Source of the DNA: Herbinix luporum
Lineage (GTDB): Bacteria; Bacillota; Clostridia; Lachnospirales; Lachnospiraceae
Length of the DNA stretch: 64,000 nt
NCBI RefSeq assembly: GCF_900070325.1
Contig: NZ_LN879430.1
Span: 1,543,379-1,607,378 of the forward strand
Reading direction: 5' to 3'
Positions 7,264 through 15,676 of the stretch are shown in pieces (position 1 is the stretch's first letter; every line of letters begins with the position of its first letter). A program made the translations under genes and the position numbers. A model generated the notes under the pieces. The model ran no database searches. It was not told the DNA's origin and saw only the letters and a program-made list of their open reading frames with translations.

Positions 7264-7902
7264 CTAAATCAGTAAAGTAATTATTCTGTTATTAATTTCA
7301 ATCAGTCCTTCATCCTTCATGTTTTTTAATTCACGAAATAAAGAAGGCCTTTGAACACCAAGATGGTCTGCAAGTTGTTTTTTACTTATGGGAAGATAGA
7401 TTGTTTTAGAATTTTGAATATTGGCTTGAGCAGACAGGTAGTTTGTGAGATTTTCTCTTAAAGATTTTTGGGTGTATATTGCAATTTTTCTATTAAGACC
7501 TTGTGAGTTAGAAGATAAAATTTTTATAAACTCTATTGCAAAAAGCTGATCTTTCAACAATGTGTCTACAGCAGATTTGGGGATATATATCAGACTAGTT
7601 TCCTCTATACTATAAATATTTAAAGGATATTTGTTATTATCACCAAACAAAAGATTAGCCCCTACTACACCACCACTAGTAAATTCAAATACAGTTGTTT
7701 CTGAACCATGACTAGTTAAAGAGTAAGCAACAAGCTTGCCTGATAGAATTACATCTATTCCAGAACAAACTTCGTTTTGGTCATGAACAGTTTTACCCTT
7801 ATTATAAATTCTATTTTGAAGATTATAGGTTCCAATTACATTTTTTAAAAGCAAAGTATCTACATTTCTAAAGAGTGATATATTCTTTAATATATTAATC
7901 AT
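7264..7902 (-). CDS. Crp/Fnr-family transcriptional regulator
   Basis: A 212-residue protein. The N-terminal cyclic-nucleotide-binding-type beta barrel spans about 10-120 and the C-terminal winged helix about 150-212 (KKQLADHLGVQRPSLFREL as recognition helix). It has a single cysteine, so it cannot hold an Fnr-type iron-sulfur cluster; an effector cannot be named. It starts at ATG 7902 behind AAAAGGGGAAC. It is divergent from the cupin/permease genes, with a 121-base shared control region holding an imperfect palindrome at 7939-7955, and probably regulates them. Confidence 0.85.
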   Translation of the reverse strand: MINILKNISLFRNVDTLLLKNVIGTYNLQNRIYNKGKTVHDQNEVCSGIDVILSGKLVAYSLTSHGSETTVFEFTSGGVVGANLLFGDNNKYPLNIYSIEETSLIYIPKSAVDTLLKDQLFAIEFIKILSSNSQGLNRKIAIYTQKSLRENLTNYLSAQANIQNSKTIYLPISKKQLADHLGVQRPSLFRELKNMKDEGLIEINNRIITLLI

Positions 7903-7938
7903 AAGTTCCCCTTTTTATTTTAATTATAACAAAAAGAA

Positions 7939-7955
7939 ACATAGGTGTCTATTGT
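7939..7955. promoter_or_regulatory. Candidate Crp/Fnr operator
   Basis: ACATAG-GTGT-CTATTGT is an imperfect palindrome with a four-base centre, the half-site spacing used by Crp/Fnr proteins. It lies in the divergent intergenic region between the regulator (7902) and the cupin gene (8024). Confidence 0.35.
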
Positions 7956-8023
7956 ATTTAGTTTTATGATGGTAAGATTGAAATATAAAATTTAATTTTA
8001 AAATAATAAAGGAGAGATTTAGA

Positions 8024-8338
8024 ATGATAGAAAAAACATTTAATTTATCAAAAGGCAATGAAAAAGCAGTAGAAAAAGTTATATTCGATGAAAATATACA
8101 TTATCTACACATGGTTTTTAATGAGAATGAAGGTTTACCAGAGCATTATTCAAACTCCAATGTCTATATGACTGTTATAAGAGGAGTTCTATCTATAGCT
8201 TTAGATGAACAAGAAGCTCATGAATACAGCTACAATACCTTATTAAAGATTCCAGAGGGGACAAAAATGAATGTAAAAAATCTTCATAAAGAAACACTAG
8301 AAATCATTGTTGTAAAAGCACCAGCTCCAAAAGCTTAA
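8024..8338 (+). CDS. Cupin-domain protein
   Basis: A 104-residue small beta-barrel protein. The region EGLPEHYSNSNVYMTVIRGVLSIAL fits cupin motif 1, although most metal ligands are not obvious (one His in PEHY). The second motif region is YNTLLKIPEGTKMNV. It starts at ATG 8024 behind AAAGGAGAG. It is the first gene of a cupin-permease-permease group controlled with a divergent Crp/Fnr regulator, an arrangement I recall from anaerobic Firmicutes. The substrate is unknown. Confidence 0.65.
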   Translation: MIEKTFNLSKGNEKAVEKVIFDENIHYLHMVFNENEGLPEHYSNSNVYMTVIRGVLSIALDEQEAHEYSYNTLLKIPEGTKMNVKNLHKETLEIIVVKAPAPKA

Positions 8339-8354
8339 AAGGAGGGCGATAAAA

Positions 8355-8837
8355 GTGGATATATTTACAATTATTTTATGGTTAATTACTCTTGTTTTTC
8401 TTTTCATATCCTTTAAAAAGGATGGAGCTAAAACGAAAAAGGCTTTAAAAATGGCACTTAATATGGGAAAAGGTATGGCCATAAGCATTTTTTCTATTAT
8501 TTTAGCAATAGGTCTAATCCTAACATTTTTACCCCCTACAGAAATTGCAAGCTTTGTAAGCAAGCAGTCTCTTTTTCTGGCAACTGTTGGTTCGGCTTTA
8601 TTTGGAACAATTACCCTCGTTCCAGCATTTATAGCCTTTCCTTTGATAGGAACTTTAGTAGATGCAGGAGTAGGTATTGTCCCTTCAGTAGCTTTCTTGA
8701 CTACTCTTACCATGGTTGGATTTGTTACATTTCCACTGGAAAAAAAGGAGTTTGGTACTAAATTCACCTTAGTTCGTAACGGCTTTAGCTTTGTTTTTGC
8801 AATAGTTATTGCACTTGTAATGGGGGTAATTATATGA
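8355..8837 (+). CDS. Permease subunit (COG0701/UPF0718-like), first half
   Basis: A 160-residue membrane protein with about four or five hydrophobic segments. It starts with GTG at 8355 behind AGGAGGGCGAT. The pattern GTITLVPAFIAFPLIGTLVDAG is typical of the DUF318 permease family, where two such halves form one transporter. It overlaps the next gene by four bases (ATGA), indicating translational coupling. Related proteins include arsenic permeases, but no substrate can be assigned. Confidence 0.7.
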   Translation: MDIFTIILWLITLVFLFISFKKDGAKTKKALKMALNMGKGMAISIFSIILAIGLILTFLPPTEIASFVSKQSLFLATVGSALFGTITLVPAFIAFPLIGTLVDAGVGIVPSVAFLTTLTMVGFVTFPLEKKEFGTKFTLVRNGFSFVFAIVIALVMGVII

Positions 8838-9550
8838 ACATAATTAAAAAAGCAAAAGATAATTTATTTTTTATACTAGTTCTTCTTGTATACCTTTTAA
8901 TAAGTATTTTTAGGCCAACAATGGCCTTTGAGTCAGTCAAAAATAGTGCTTATTATATAAAAGAAATGTTAATAATAATGCCTGTAATTTTTGTTTTAAC
9001 AGCCCTTTTAGATTTATGGGTTCCTAAGGATAAGATAATGCAACTTTTAGGAAAGGAAGCAAAGGGAAAAGGGTTAGTCTTATCATTTATAATTGGTAGC
9101 ATTTCAGCAGGTCCTATTTATGCTGCCTTCCCAATGTCAATAATGCTTCATAAAAAAGGAGCTTCTATAAGAAATATTGTAGTTATTTTAAGCTCTTGGG
9201 CTGTAATTAAGATACCAATGCTTTTAAGCGAGGCAAAATTCCTAGGTCCTAAGTTTATGATCATACGTTGGGTTCTAACTGTTTTAGCTATAATCATATT
9301 TTCTTGGATTGCTGATAAAATAATAAAAGATGAAGATATTCCGAATAAGGAAGAAGTAAAAGTTGGTATAGAAATTAATAAAAAGGCTTGTATTGGATGT
9401 AGCTTATGTGTTAAAACTTACCCTGAAGTATTTAAAATGGATGGGAAAAAAGCTTTTGTTAAGGATTATGATGAAGATACAGTAAATAAGGAAAAACTTA
9501 ATGAAGCAGTAAAGGTTTGCCCAGTTAAGGCAATTGAAAGTGATTTATAG
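8834..9550 (+). CDS. Permease subunit with C-terminal ferredoxin domain
   Basis: A 238-residue protein. The first about 165 residues form a DUF318-type membrane domain (SIGSISAGPIYAAFPMS-like segment near 88-103). A cytoplasmic 4Fe-4S ferredoxin domain follows from about 178, with CIGCSLC and VCPVKAI supplying four cysteines for one cluster. The fusion implies that transport is coupled to, or sensed through, an electron carrier. It is coupled by overlap to the preceding permease half. A terminator follows at 9576. Confidence 0.75.
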   Translation: MNIIKKAKDNLFFILVLLVYLLISIFRPTMAFESVKNSAYYIKEMLIIMPVIFVLTALLDLWVPKDKIMQLLGKEAKGKGLVLSFIIGSISAGPIYAAFPMSIMLHKKGASIRNIVVILSSWAVIKIPMLLSEAKFLGPKFMIIRWVLTVLAIIIFSWIADKIIKDEDIPNKEEVKVGIEINKKACIGCSLCVKTYPEVFKMDGKKAFVKDYDEDTVNKEKLNEAVKVCPVKAIESDL

Positions 9551-9575
9551 ATTCATCAAATTAAAACCATGAATA

Positions 9576-9617
9576 AAGACCATGCCTAGATTTTAATCTA
9601 GACAGCATGGCCTTTAT
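9576..9617 (+). terminator. Terminator after permease operon
   Basis: A long hairpin (GACCATGC, CTAGATT / AATCTAG, GCATGGCC) is followed by TTTATCATT. The stem is nearly symmetrical and could act in both directions. Confidence 0.6.
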
Positions 9618-9637
9618 CATTGTGTAGTAAATAAATA

Positions 9638-9826
9638 TTAATCATATTTTATAAAGGCATCAGTGAAGCCAGCTTTTTTAGCTTTTGCTAGTTGAGTTTC
9701 AGCATTAGCTTTAATGGAATAGGCCCCTATTTGGACTCTATAGAGTTTCTTTGTAGCAGGGGTACTAGTAGCAGGCTTACTTTCCCCAACTAATAATTTC
9801 TTAACATCTGCCCTAAAAGTATCCAT
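9638..9826 (-). pseudogene. Amidase C-terminal fragment (SPOR domain), - strand
   Basis: 62 codons encode MDTFRADVKKLL, a linker, then LYRVQIGAYSIKANAETQLA and AFIKYD. This matches residues about 175-234 of the intact amidase at 29576-30277. The N-terminal amidase_2 domain is absent. The fragment ends abruptly at the centre of a perfect palindrome, where a second copy begins in the opposite direction. Confidence 0.85.
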
Positions 9827-9846
9827 ACTTTTAGGGCAGATGTTAA
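9801..9846. repeat. Perfect 46-bp palindrome at an inversion joint
   Basis: Two 22-base arms are separated by CC (9823-9824). The arms begin TTAACATCTGCCC and end GGGCAGATGTTAA. Each arm is the coding sequence for FRADVK of the amidase, so the palindrome is the head-to-head junction of two amidase copies. Confidence 0.9.
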
Positions 9847-10024
9847 GGCAACACTATGTTGCAAAAATGATTTAAAAAAGACACCTGCATCTCCCCCATC
9901 ATCCTCCCCTACTAAACTATATAGAGTTCAAGTAGGAGCATATGCTGTTAAAGCTAATGCTGATGCTATGTTAAAAAAGGTTAAGGCTGCAGGTTTTACT
10001 GATGCCTTTATAAAAACTGAATAA
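9825..10024 (+). pseudogene. Amidase C-terminal fragment (SPOR domain), + strand
   Basis: In the frame of ACT TTT AGG the + strand reads TFRADVK, a short linker, then LYRVQVGAYAVKANADAML and DAFIKTE with a TAA at 10022-10024. It is a second, diverged tail of the same amidase family, with no N-terminal domain and no start codon. A terminator, a SHOCT-like gene and the recombinase trio follow, the same order as in the prophage at 30277 down to 25608. Confidence 0.8.
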
Positions 10025-10046
10025 TTAAATTTTTACTACGGATTTT

Positions 10047-10085
10047 CCCCCTCACTGTCCTTTAGATAGTGAGGGGTTTTTCTTT
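10047..10085 (+). terminator. Terminator after + strand amidase fragment
   Basis: CCCCTCACT pairs with AGTGAGGGG and is followed by TTTTTCTTTTT. Confidence 0.8.
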
Positions 10086-10115
10086 TTCCCTTAATACCTT
10101 TAAAGGAGAAAATAC

Positions 10116-10334
10116 ATGAAAGAGAATCCAAATCTAGAATTTACTCAATTATCAAACAAACAACTAGAAGATGAAGTCAGCTATTTTATTGCTCAGAAAC
10201 TATTATCCTCTTTGCTGGATAAAGGACTAATAAGTACTACAGAATACCAAAAAATCACTTTTCTAAACAGATCCTCCTTCTCTCCTATTTTAGCTGCAAT
10301 AATGCCTGAAACCCTTGATATAAGTGAACTGTAG
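10116..10334 (+). CDS. Small SHOCT-like protein, copy 2
   Basis: A 72-residue protein, ATG behind AAAGGAG. The pattern AQKLLSSLLDKGLISTTEYQKI, then LNRSSFSPILAAIMPE, matches the other two SHOCT-like copies in the window. It lies 34 bases upstream of the first recombinase of the trio, probably co-transcribed. Function unknown; its constant place suggests it belongs to the recombination module. Confidence 0.6.
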   Translation: MKENPNLEFTQLSNKQLEDEVSYFIAQKLLSSLLDKGLISTTEYQKITFLNRSSFSPILAAIMPETLDISEL

Positions 10335-10368
10335 AGTTAACATGTGACACTGACAAGGAGGTGAAAAC

Positions 10369-11931
10369 TTGAGAAAAGTAAAAATAATCGAGCCCTTAGC
10401 TAATGAAACAAGTAATATAGAGAAATTAAACGTTGCAGTCTACTGCAGAGTATCTACTGACAATACAAAGCAACTAGATAGTCTAGATGCTCAAATAAGA
10501 CATTATGAAAGTTATATTAAATCAAATAATAAGTGGACGTTAGCTGGAGTTTATTATGATGAAGGGATGACAGGAACAAGCAAGGACAAAAGAACTGGGC
10601 TTCTTAATCTAATTAAGGACTGCAAAGAAGGTAAAGTTAATTTAATTATTACAAAGTCTATCAGTAGATTAGCAAGAAATACAGCCGACTGCTTAGAACT
10701 AGTTCGGAGCTTTACAGAACTTGGGGTTTATTTATATTTTGAAAAAGAGAATATAAATACTCAGTCTATGGAAAGTGAACTCATGCTCTCCATCCTAGCT
10801 GGACTGGCCGAGAATGAATCGTTATCTATTTCTGAAAATACTAAATGGTCTATTAGACGTAGATTTCAAAATGGAACTTATAAAGTTTCTGATCCACCCT
10901 ACGGCTATGATGCACGAAATGGAAAACTAGTTATCAATGAAGAAGAAGCTAATATAGTTCGACATATTTTCTCTGAAACCTTGGCAGGCAAAGGTGGTCA
11001 AAAAATAGCTAACGAATTAAATAAAAGAAATATAAAAAGTAAAAGAAACTCAAAATGGACTGCTAATACAATACTTGGCATGTTACAGAATGAACGATAC
11101 ATCGGCGATGCTCTTTACCAGAAAACTTATATGGACAGTAATTATAAGCGACATACAAATTATGGGGAAAGGGATATGTACTATATTAGGGATAATCACT
11201 CCCCTATCATTAGCCGTGAGGACTTTGAAGCCACTGCCTTAGTTTTAGAACAAAGATCCAAAGAAAAAAACATTACTAAAGAAGATAGTAAATACCTAAA
11301 TCGATACGCCTTTTCTGGAAAGATTAATTGCAAACATTGTGGGGCTAATTTTAGAAGAAGAACTCACACAAGTGGCCGACACCCTATCGCTTGGTGTTGT
11401 TTCACCCATATTAGTAACATAAAAGCTTGTCCTATGAAGTATATACCTGATTCCTCTTTTAAACATGCATTTATAACCATGTTTAACAAGCTAGTTTTTG
11501 GATACGAAAAAATCTTAATTCCTCTTTATACTAGTCTACAAAACTTTAATAACGAGGATAATTTAAAACTTCTTGAAGATATAGAAATTCAACTTAAGGA
11601 AAACCATCAACAAAGGGATGTCTTAGTTGAGCTTCTAGCAAAAAATTATCTTGATCCTGCAATTTATAGAGAAAGTAATAACAAACTCCTTCAGGAGGCT
11701 AAAAAGCTACAAGAGGAAAAAAACACTTTAAACCGCATGATAACTAGTAGCTCTGAGGAACTCAAGGAACTGAATAAACTATTACTTTTCTTAGCTAAGG
11801 CTGATATGATAAACAATTTTGAAGATAAGCTTTTTAATGATATTGTAAAAGACATTTCAGTTTTTTCAAGAGAAGAAATAAATATAAATCTAAAATGTGG
11901 ACTAAGTCTTAAAGAAAGGCTGGTGATATAA
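10369..11931 (+). CDS. Large serine recombinase, trio A gene 1
   Basis: A 520-residue protein starting with TTG behind AAGGAGGTG. The resolvase catalytic domain is at about 20-170, with the nucleophilic Ser in YCRVST, then SISRLARNT and ENESLSISENTKW. The recombinase domain is at about 185-290. A zinc ribbon follows with CKHC (about 323-326) and later cysteines (WCC, ACPM), then a long coiled coil about 400-480 and a beta tail. All expected catalytic residues are present. The next gene begins directly after the stop codon, so the three genes are one operon. Enzymes of this kind integrate and excise phages and conjugative or mobilisable elements. Confidence 0.9.
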   Translation: MRKVKIIEPLANETSNIEKLNVAVYCRVSTDNTKQLDSLDAQIRHYESYIKSNNKWTLAGVYYDEGMTGTSKDKRTGLLNLIKDCKEGKVNLIITKSISRLARNTADCLELVRSFTELGVYLYFEKENINTQSMESELMLSILAGLAENESLSISENTKWSIRRRFQNGTYKVSDPPYGYDARNGKLVINEEEANIVRHIFSETLAGKGGQKIANELNKRNIKSKRNSKWTANTILGMLQNERYIGDALYQKTYMDSNYKRHTNYGERDMYYIRDNHSPIISREDFEATALVLEQRSKEKNITKEDSKYLNRYAFSGKINCKHCGANFRRRTHTSGRHPIAWCCFTHISNIKACPMKYIPDSSFKHAFITMFNKLVFGYEKILIPLYTSLQNFNNEDNLKLLEDIEIQLKENHQQRDVLVELLAKNYLDPAIYRESNNKLLQEAKKLQEEKNTLNRMITSSSEELKELNKLLLFLAKADMINNFEDKLFNDIVKDISVFSREEININLKCGLSLKERLVI

Positions 11932-12345
11932 ATGAGCCACACACCCATTGGCTATCAAATAAAAGATAGAAAAGCCCTTATTGACAAAGATAAGGCTAAA
12001 CAAGTCCAACTTTTATATGACGTCTATTTAACAGGCGCATCTTTAACATCAACTGCAAAATCAGTAGGTTTGAATCTAACTCATTCTAGTGTAGGTAGAA
12101 TACTTCAAAACACCTCTTATTTAGGTGATGATTATTATCCGCAGATTATTAAAAAAGAGACTTTTGATGCCGTTCAACTAGAGCGGGAAAAAAGAGCCAA
12201 AAAACTAGGCAGATTCTTTCCTAAAAAAGAAAAGACGCCTGTCTGCTACCCAAAGACATTTAGATTAGAAAAGCAAGAAAAAAAGTACAATGACCCCTTT
12301 AAACAGGCTGAATATGTTTATAGCTTAGTTCAAATAAAGGAGTGA
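11932..12345 (+). CDS. Recombinase-domain protein without catalytic domain, trio A gene 2
   Basis: A 137-residue protein that corresponds to the recombinase DNA-binding domain alone (HTPIGYQIKDRKALIDKDKA, then LQNTSYLGDDYYPQIIKKETF). It has no resolvase domain and no catalytic serine motif. The C-terminal third is basic, with a terminal NDPFKQAEYVYSL segment also found in its counterpart at 27183-27596. It is translated directly after gene 1. It may be a DNA-binding or directionality partner for the two full enzymes. Confidence 0.8.
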   Translation: MSHTPIGYQIKDRKALIDKDKAKQVQLLYDVYLTGASLTSTAKSVGLNLTHSSVGRILQNTSYLGDDYYPQIIKKETFDAVQLEREKRAKKLGRFFPKKEKTPVCYPKTFRLEKQEKKYNDPFKQAEYVYSLVQIKE

Positions 12346-12349
12346 TTAA

Positions 12350-13924
12350 ATGGTAAGTGATAAGAAAGTTACGGTGATTCCTGCAAGGAAAACAAAGGAA
12401 AGAACAAAAGATAATAAAAACCCTAAGCTTAGAGTTGCTGCTTACTGCCGTGTTTCTACTGAAAATGAAGAACAAGCATCAAGCTATGAAACTCAAATCA
12501 GTCATTATACTTCTTATATTAAGAATAGGCCCAATTGGAAACTGGCAGGTATTTTTGCTGATGATGGTATCTCAGGAACAAATACTAAGAACAGAGAAGG
12601 CTTTAATAAAATGATAGACGACTGTATGACTGGAAAAATAGATATGATTATCACCAAGTCTATTAGTAGATTTGCTAGAAATACTTTAGACTGCTTAAAA
12701 TATATAAGAATGCTTAAAGATAAAAACATAGCAGTATTCTTTGAAAAAGAAAACATCAACTCAATGGACTCTAAAGGTGAAGTTATGCTAACCATTATGG
12801 CTTCTTTAGCCCAGCAAGAGAGTCAGTCCTTAAGCCAAAATGTTAAAATGGGCATACAATACAGATATCAGCAAGGCGAAGTTAGAGTAAATTGCTCCAG
12901 GTTTCTTGGTTACACTAAAGATAAAAATAAAAAACTTGTAATTGTACTTGAAGAAGCTGAGGTTGTTAAACGCATATATCGTGAATACTTAGAAGGTAAC
13001 TCTATGCTTAAAATTAAAAGACGCCTAGAGGCTGATGGAATATTAAACGGAGCAGGTAATAAGATATGGCATACTAGTAATATTTCTAAAATACTGCGAA
13101 ATGAAAAATATATCGGTGATGCTCTTTTACAAAAAACCTATACTGTTGACTTCTTAACTAAAAAACGGGTCAAGAACAATGGTTTAATACCCCAATACTA
13201 TGTAGAAAATAACCATGAACCTATTATCCCAAAAGATATTTATATGCAGGTACAAGAGGAATTAGCCAAAAGAAGGTCCCCCTATACCAGCCCTAGCGGG
13301 AATAAAAGAACTTACAGTAGCAATCATTGTTTTGCTAACATAGTTATTTGTGGAACTTGTAAAGAAATCTACCGCAGAGTCCATTGGAATAATCGTGGAA
13401 AGAAATCCATTGTATGGAGATGTGTTAGTAGGCTAGAAAACACTGGACAGTTTTGTGATGCTAGAACAGTCCACGAGAAAGATATAGAAGAATCTATTAT
13501 AAAAGCCATCAATAACATTTTAAATAAAAAGGATTGCTACCTCCCTATCTTGAAAAATAATATAGCTTCTGTTTTAAATAATGAGAAGAACAAAGAACTA
13601 GATAATATAGAAAACAAGCTAAATGATTTGCAGCAGAAACTGTTAAGCTTAGTACATTCCAGCTCCAACTACGATGAGATAGCAGAGGAAATTCATCAGT
13701 TGAGGGATAAGAAGCAAGACCTTCTTCTGAAAAACGCAAGGCAGGAAGAAGTCAATAAAAGAATTGAAGAAATGACAAACTTCCTAAATGAACAAGATAC
13801 CACCCTCATAGAACATGATGAAACTCTTGTAAGACGAATTGTTGAAAAAGTCTGGATTTATGAAGATAAATTTACAATAGAATTTAAGTCTGGCTTGGCG
13901 GCAGATGTTAATGAACAAGGCTGA
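12350..13924 (+). CDS. Large serine recombinase, trio A gene 3
   Basis: A 524-residue protein. The catalytic domain is at about 25-170 ([44 protein letters not shown]). The recombinase domain is at about 190-300 and a zinc ribbon (CGTC, WRC, FCDA) at about 340-385. A coiled coil runs through about 400-490, followed by a beta tail ending AADVNEQG. It appears complete. It follows gene 2 by four bases and is closed by a terminator. It is most similar to the third gene of trio B (25608-27179), not to gene 1, so the two full enzymes of each trio are distinct lineages. Confidence 0.9.
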   Translation: MVSDKKVTVIPARKTKERTKDNKNPKLRVAAYCRVSTENEEQASSYETQISHYTSYIKNRPNWKLAGIFADDGISGTNTKNREGFNKMIDDCMTGKIDMIITKSISRFARNTLDCLKYIRMLKDKNIAVFFEKENINSMDSKGEVMLTIMASLAQQESQSLSQNVKMGIQYRYQQGEVRVNCSRFLGYTKDKNKKLVIVLEEAEVVKRIYREYLEGNSMLKIKRRLEADGILNGAGNKIWHTSNISKILRNEKYIGDALLQKTYTVDFLTKKRVKNNGLIPQYYVENNHEPIIPKDIYMQVQEELAKRRSPYTSPSGNKRTYSSNHCFANIVICGTCKEIYRRVHWNNRGKKSIVWRCVSRLENTGQFCDARTVHEKDIEESIIKAINNILNKKDCYLPILKNNIASVLNNEKNKELDNIENKLNDLQQKLLSLVHSSSNYDEIAEEIHQLRDKKQDLLLKNARQEEVNKRIEEMTNFLNEQDTTLIEHDETLVRRIVEKVWIYEDKFTIEFKSGLAADVNEQG

Positions 13925-13930
13925 AAACAA

Positions 13931-13977
13931 ACAAGGCACTCTACGAAATGATAACGTAGGGTGCCCTTGTCTTTATT
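13931..13977 (+). terminator. Terminator of trio A
   Basis: ACAAGGCACTCTACG pairs with CGTAGGGTGCCCTTGT and is followed by CTTTATT. The stem is long and nearly perfect. Confidence 0.8.
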
Positions 13978-14060
13978 ATGGGTCGTGACCCTGTTGAGCA
14001 CGCAAAGCGTGCGAAATATAAACCACCCGCTATGCGGGTGCGCGACGATTGTTATACAAA

Positions 14061-14125
14061 AAAATCACCTTTCCGTTATAATAAGGTTGTTCAAGCCAAT
14101 TTATAACGAAAGGAAAGGTGATTTT
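14061..14125 (+). promoter_or_regulatory. 5' inverted repeat hiding the tnpA ribosome site
   Basis: AAAATCACCTTTCC, then GTTATAA (14061-14081), pairs with 14101-14125, which holds the AAAGGAAAGGTG ribosome site just before the ATG at 14127. In IS200 a comparable 5' structure suppresses translation from outside transcripts. Confidence 0.6.
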
Positions 14126-14126
14126 A

Positions 14127-14588
14127 ATGGCTAATAAATCAAATAGCCTGTCACATACTAAATGGATGTGTAAATATCACATAGTGTTCACTCCTAAATA
14201 TAGGAGAAAGATAATATATAATCAATACAAAGAAAGTATAAGAGATATATTAAAACAACTATGTGCATATAAGGGTGTAGAAATATTGGAAGGACATTTG
14301 ATGTCTGACCATATACATATGCTTGTAAGCATACCACCCAAACTGAGTGTATCACAATTCATGGGATATCTCAAAGGGAAAAGTGCACTAATGATATTTG
14401 ATAAGCACGCAAATCTCAAGTATAGGTTTGGAAATAGACATTTCTGGGCAGAGGGATATTATGTGAGTACAGTAGGGCTTAATGAGGCAACCATAAGAAA
14501 ATATATTCAAGAGCAAGAAAGACACGATATTGCTATGGATAAATTAAGTGTAAAAGAATATGAAGACCCCTTCAGGGGTGGCCGGTAG
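14127..14588 (+). CDS. tnpA: IS200-family Y1 transposase TnpA
   Basis: A 153-residue HUH-type single-strand transposase. The HUH motif is visible as HIHMLVSIPP (about 62-71). The tyrosine helix is near YIQEQERHDIAMD (about 126-138). The N-terminus KWMCKYHIVFTPKYRRK is characteristic. ATG 14127 was chosen over the GTG at 14118 because it is well spaced from AAAGGAAAGG. The 3' region of the element carries three further hairpins (AATACCC/GGGTA, GCCAGCG/CGCTGGC, GCCCC/GGGGC). Confidence 0.9.
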   Translation: MANKSNSLSHTKWMCKYHIVFTPKYRRKIIYNQYKESIRDILKQLCAYKGVEILEGHLMSDHIHMLVSIPPKLSVSQFMGYLKGKSALMIFDKHANLKYRFGNRHFWAEGYYVSTVGLNEATIRKYIQEQERHDIAMDKLSVKEYEDPFRGGR

Positions 14589-14752
14589 TACCAATACCCT
14601 TTTAAGGGTAGCTACGAGTCAAGGGCATTAAGGCTTGAACAAAGTGAAAGCCAGCGCCTTTAGACGCTGGCCGGTAACTGCCCCTTATAGGGGCGAGCAA
14701 ACCACCCGTTTGACGGGTGGTCATGATTTGTTTCATGCTGGAAGATAAAAGA

Positions 14753-15676
14753 TTATTCAACTAATGATTTCATTATGTCAACAAGCTGCTTATCTGTTTG
14801 TTTATATCTCTCAAGGCTTTTTTCTTTATCAACAACACCATCCTCCTGTACGAAATCAGCTTCTGCTTCGATTACAACTGATATACCATTCTCCACATAT
14901 ACGAGTTTTCTCACATGAGGTACCTTTACATGTACATTGCCCGGCTCGGGAAAATCGCTTATACTGATCTCACCGTTTGTTGTACTAACGTTTTTCATAT
15001 GCTCAAGTGCATCTGATTCGAAGTACTGCTCCGCAAAATAAAAGACACTAAATCTATTTTGAAATTCCAATGTGTTTTTATTGAAAAAGTAATAAACCGT
15101 CTGATACGCAATAATATTCTCAGTGGCCTCATCAACTAACACATACTGTTTTGTCGTGTAATCGCCGTCGGGGAGATTTGGGCTTTTTACGGAAGCTTGT
15201 AAAGCTGATTCTACATCATTCTTTGTATATTTATGTTCCTCCCAACGCACCCCGTTGTTCTTAATGCCTGAATTAATTCTGACCAGGGCAATTAACTTGT
15301 TATTAAAGAAAAATCCGAATGGTACTTTTGCCGAAGATATCTGTCTAATCAGCTGTGATGCATCAACGTCGTGATATACCGCGCTACTTTGCTCTATAGT
15401 GTTTAATTTATCTTGACGAGGATTAGGGTCCCCTGCTGCATTTGGTATATTTGAATTGCTTCCATTTGGTGTTGTATTCCATATGTTCATATGCGGATAG
15501 ACACCTATAATGAAAAATAACATTACCGTGGCACATGCAGCCACAGATATATATTTTCTTAAATTGTTTGTTCCAATATGTTGGCGAGTAGGACTTTGGG
15601 TTAACCTATACATGATCTTCTCATGTAAAGTTTCATCAACAGACAAATTGTCCATATAATCCTTATAATCTTTCAT
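14753..15676 (-). CDS. Probable anti-sigma factor, membrane protein
   Basis: A 307-residue protein. A short cytoplasmic N-terminus (about 1-42) precedes one transmembrane helix (about 43-61, YISVAACATVMLFFIIGVYP), and a large extracellular part of unknown fold follows. It starts at ATG 15676 behind AAAGGAGG and overlaps the sigma-factor stop by four bases. A single-span membrane protein coupled to an ECF sigma gene is the usual arrangement for an anti-sigma factor. No zinc-binding HxxxCxxC motif is present. Confidence 0.65.
   Translation of the reverse strand: MKDYKDYMDNLSVDETLHEKIMYRLTQSPTRQHIGTNNLRKYISVAACATVMLFFIIGVYPHMNIWNTTPNGSNSNIPNAAGDPNPRQDKLNTIEQSSAVYHDVDASQLIRQISSAKVPFGFFFNNKLIALVRINSGIKNNGVRWEEHKYTKNDVESALQASVKSPNLPDGDYTTKQYVLVDEATENIIAYQTVYYFFNKNTLEFQNRFSVFYFAEQYFESDALEHMKNVSTTNGEISISDFPEPGNVHVKVPHVRKLVYVENGISVVIEAEADFVQEDGVVDKEKSLERYKQTDKQLVDIMKSLVE

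Larger units (their letters stand above)
14020..14725 (+). mobile_element. IS200-like insertion sequence (single tnpA)
   Basis: The ends are marked by imperfect-palindrome hairpins, ACCACCCGC-TAT-GCGGGTG at the left (about 14022-14040) and ACCACCCGTTTGACGGGTGG at the right (14701-14720), as in Y1-transposase elements. One tnpA gene is present and there is no tnpB. Exact ends are approximate because these elements make no inverted repeats or target duplications. Confidence 0.75.
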
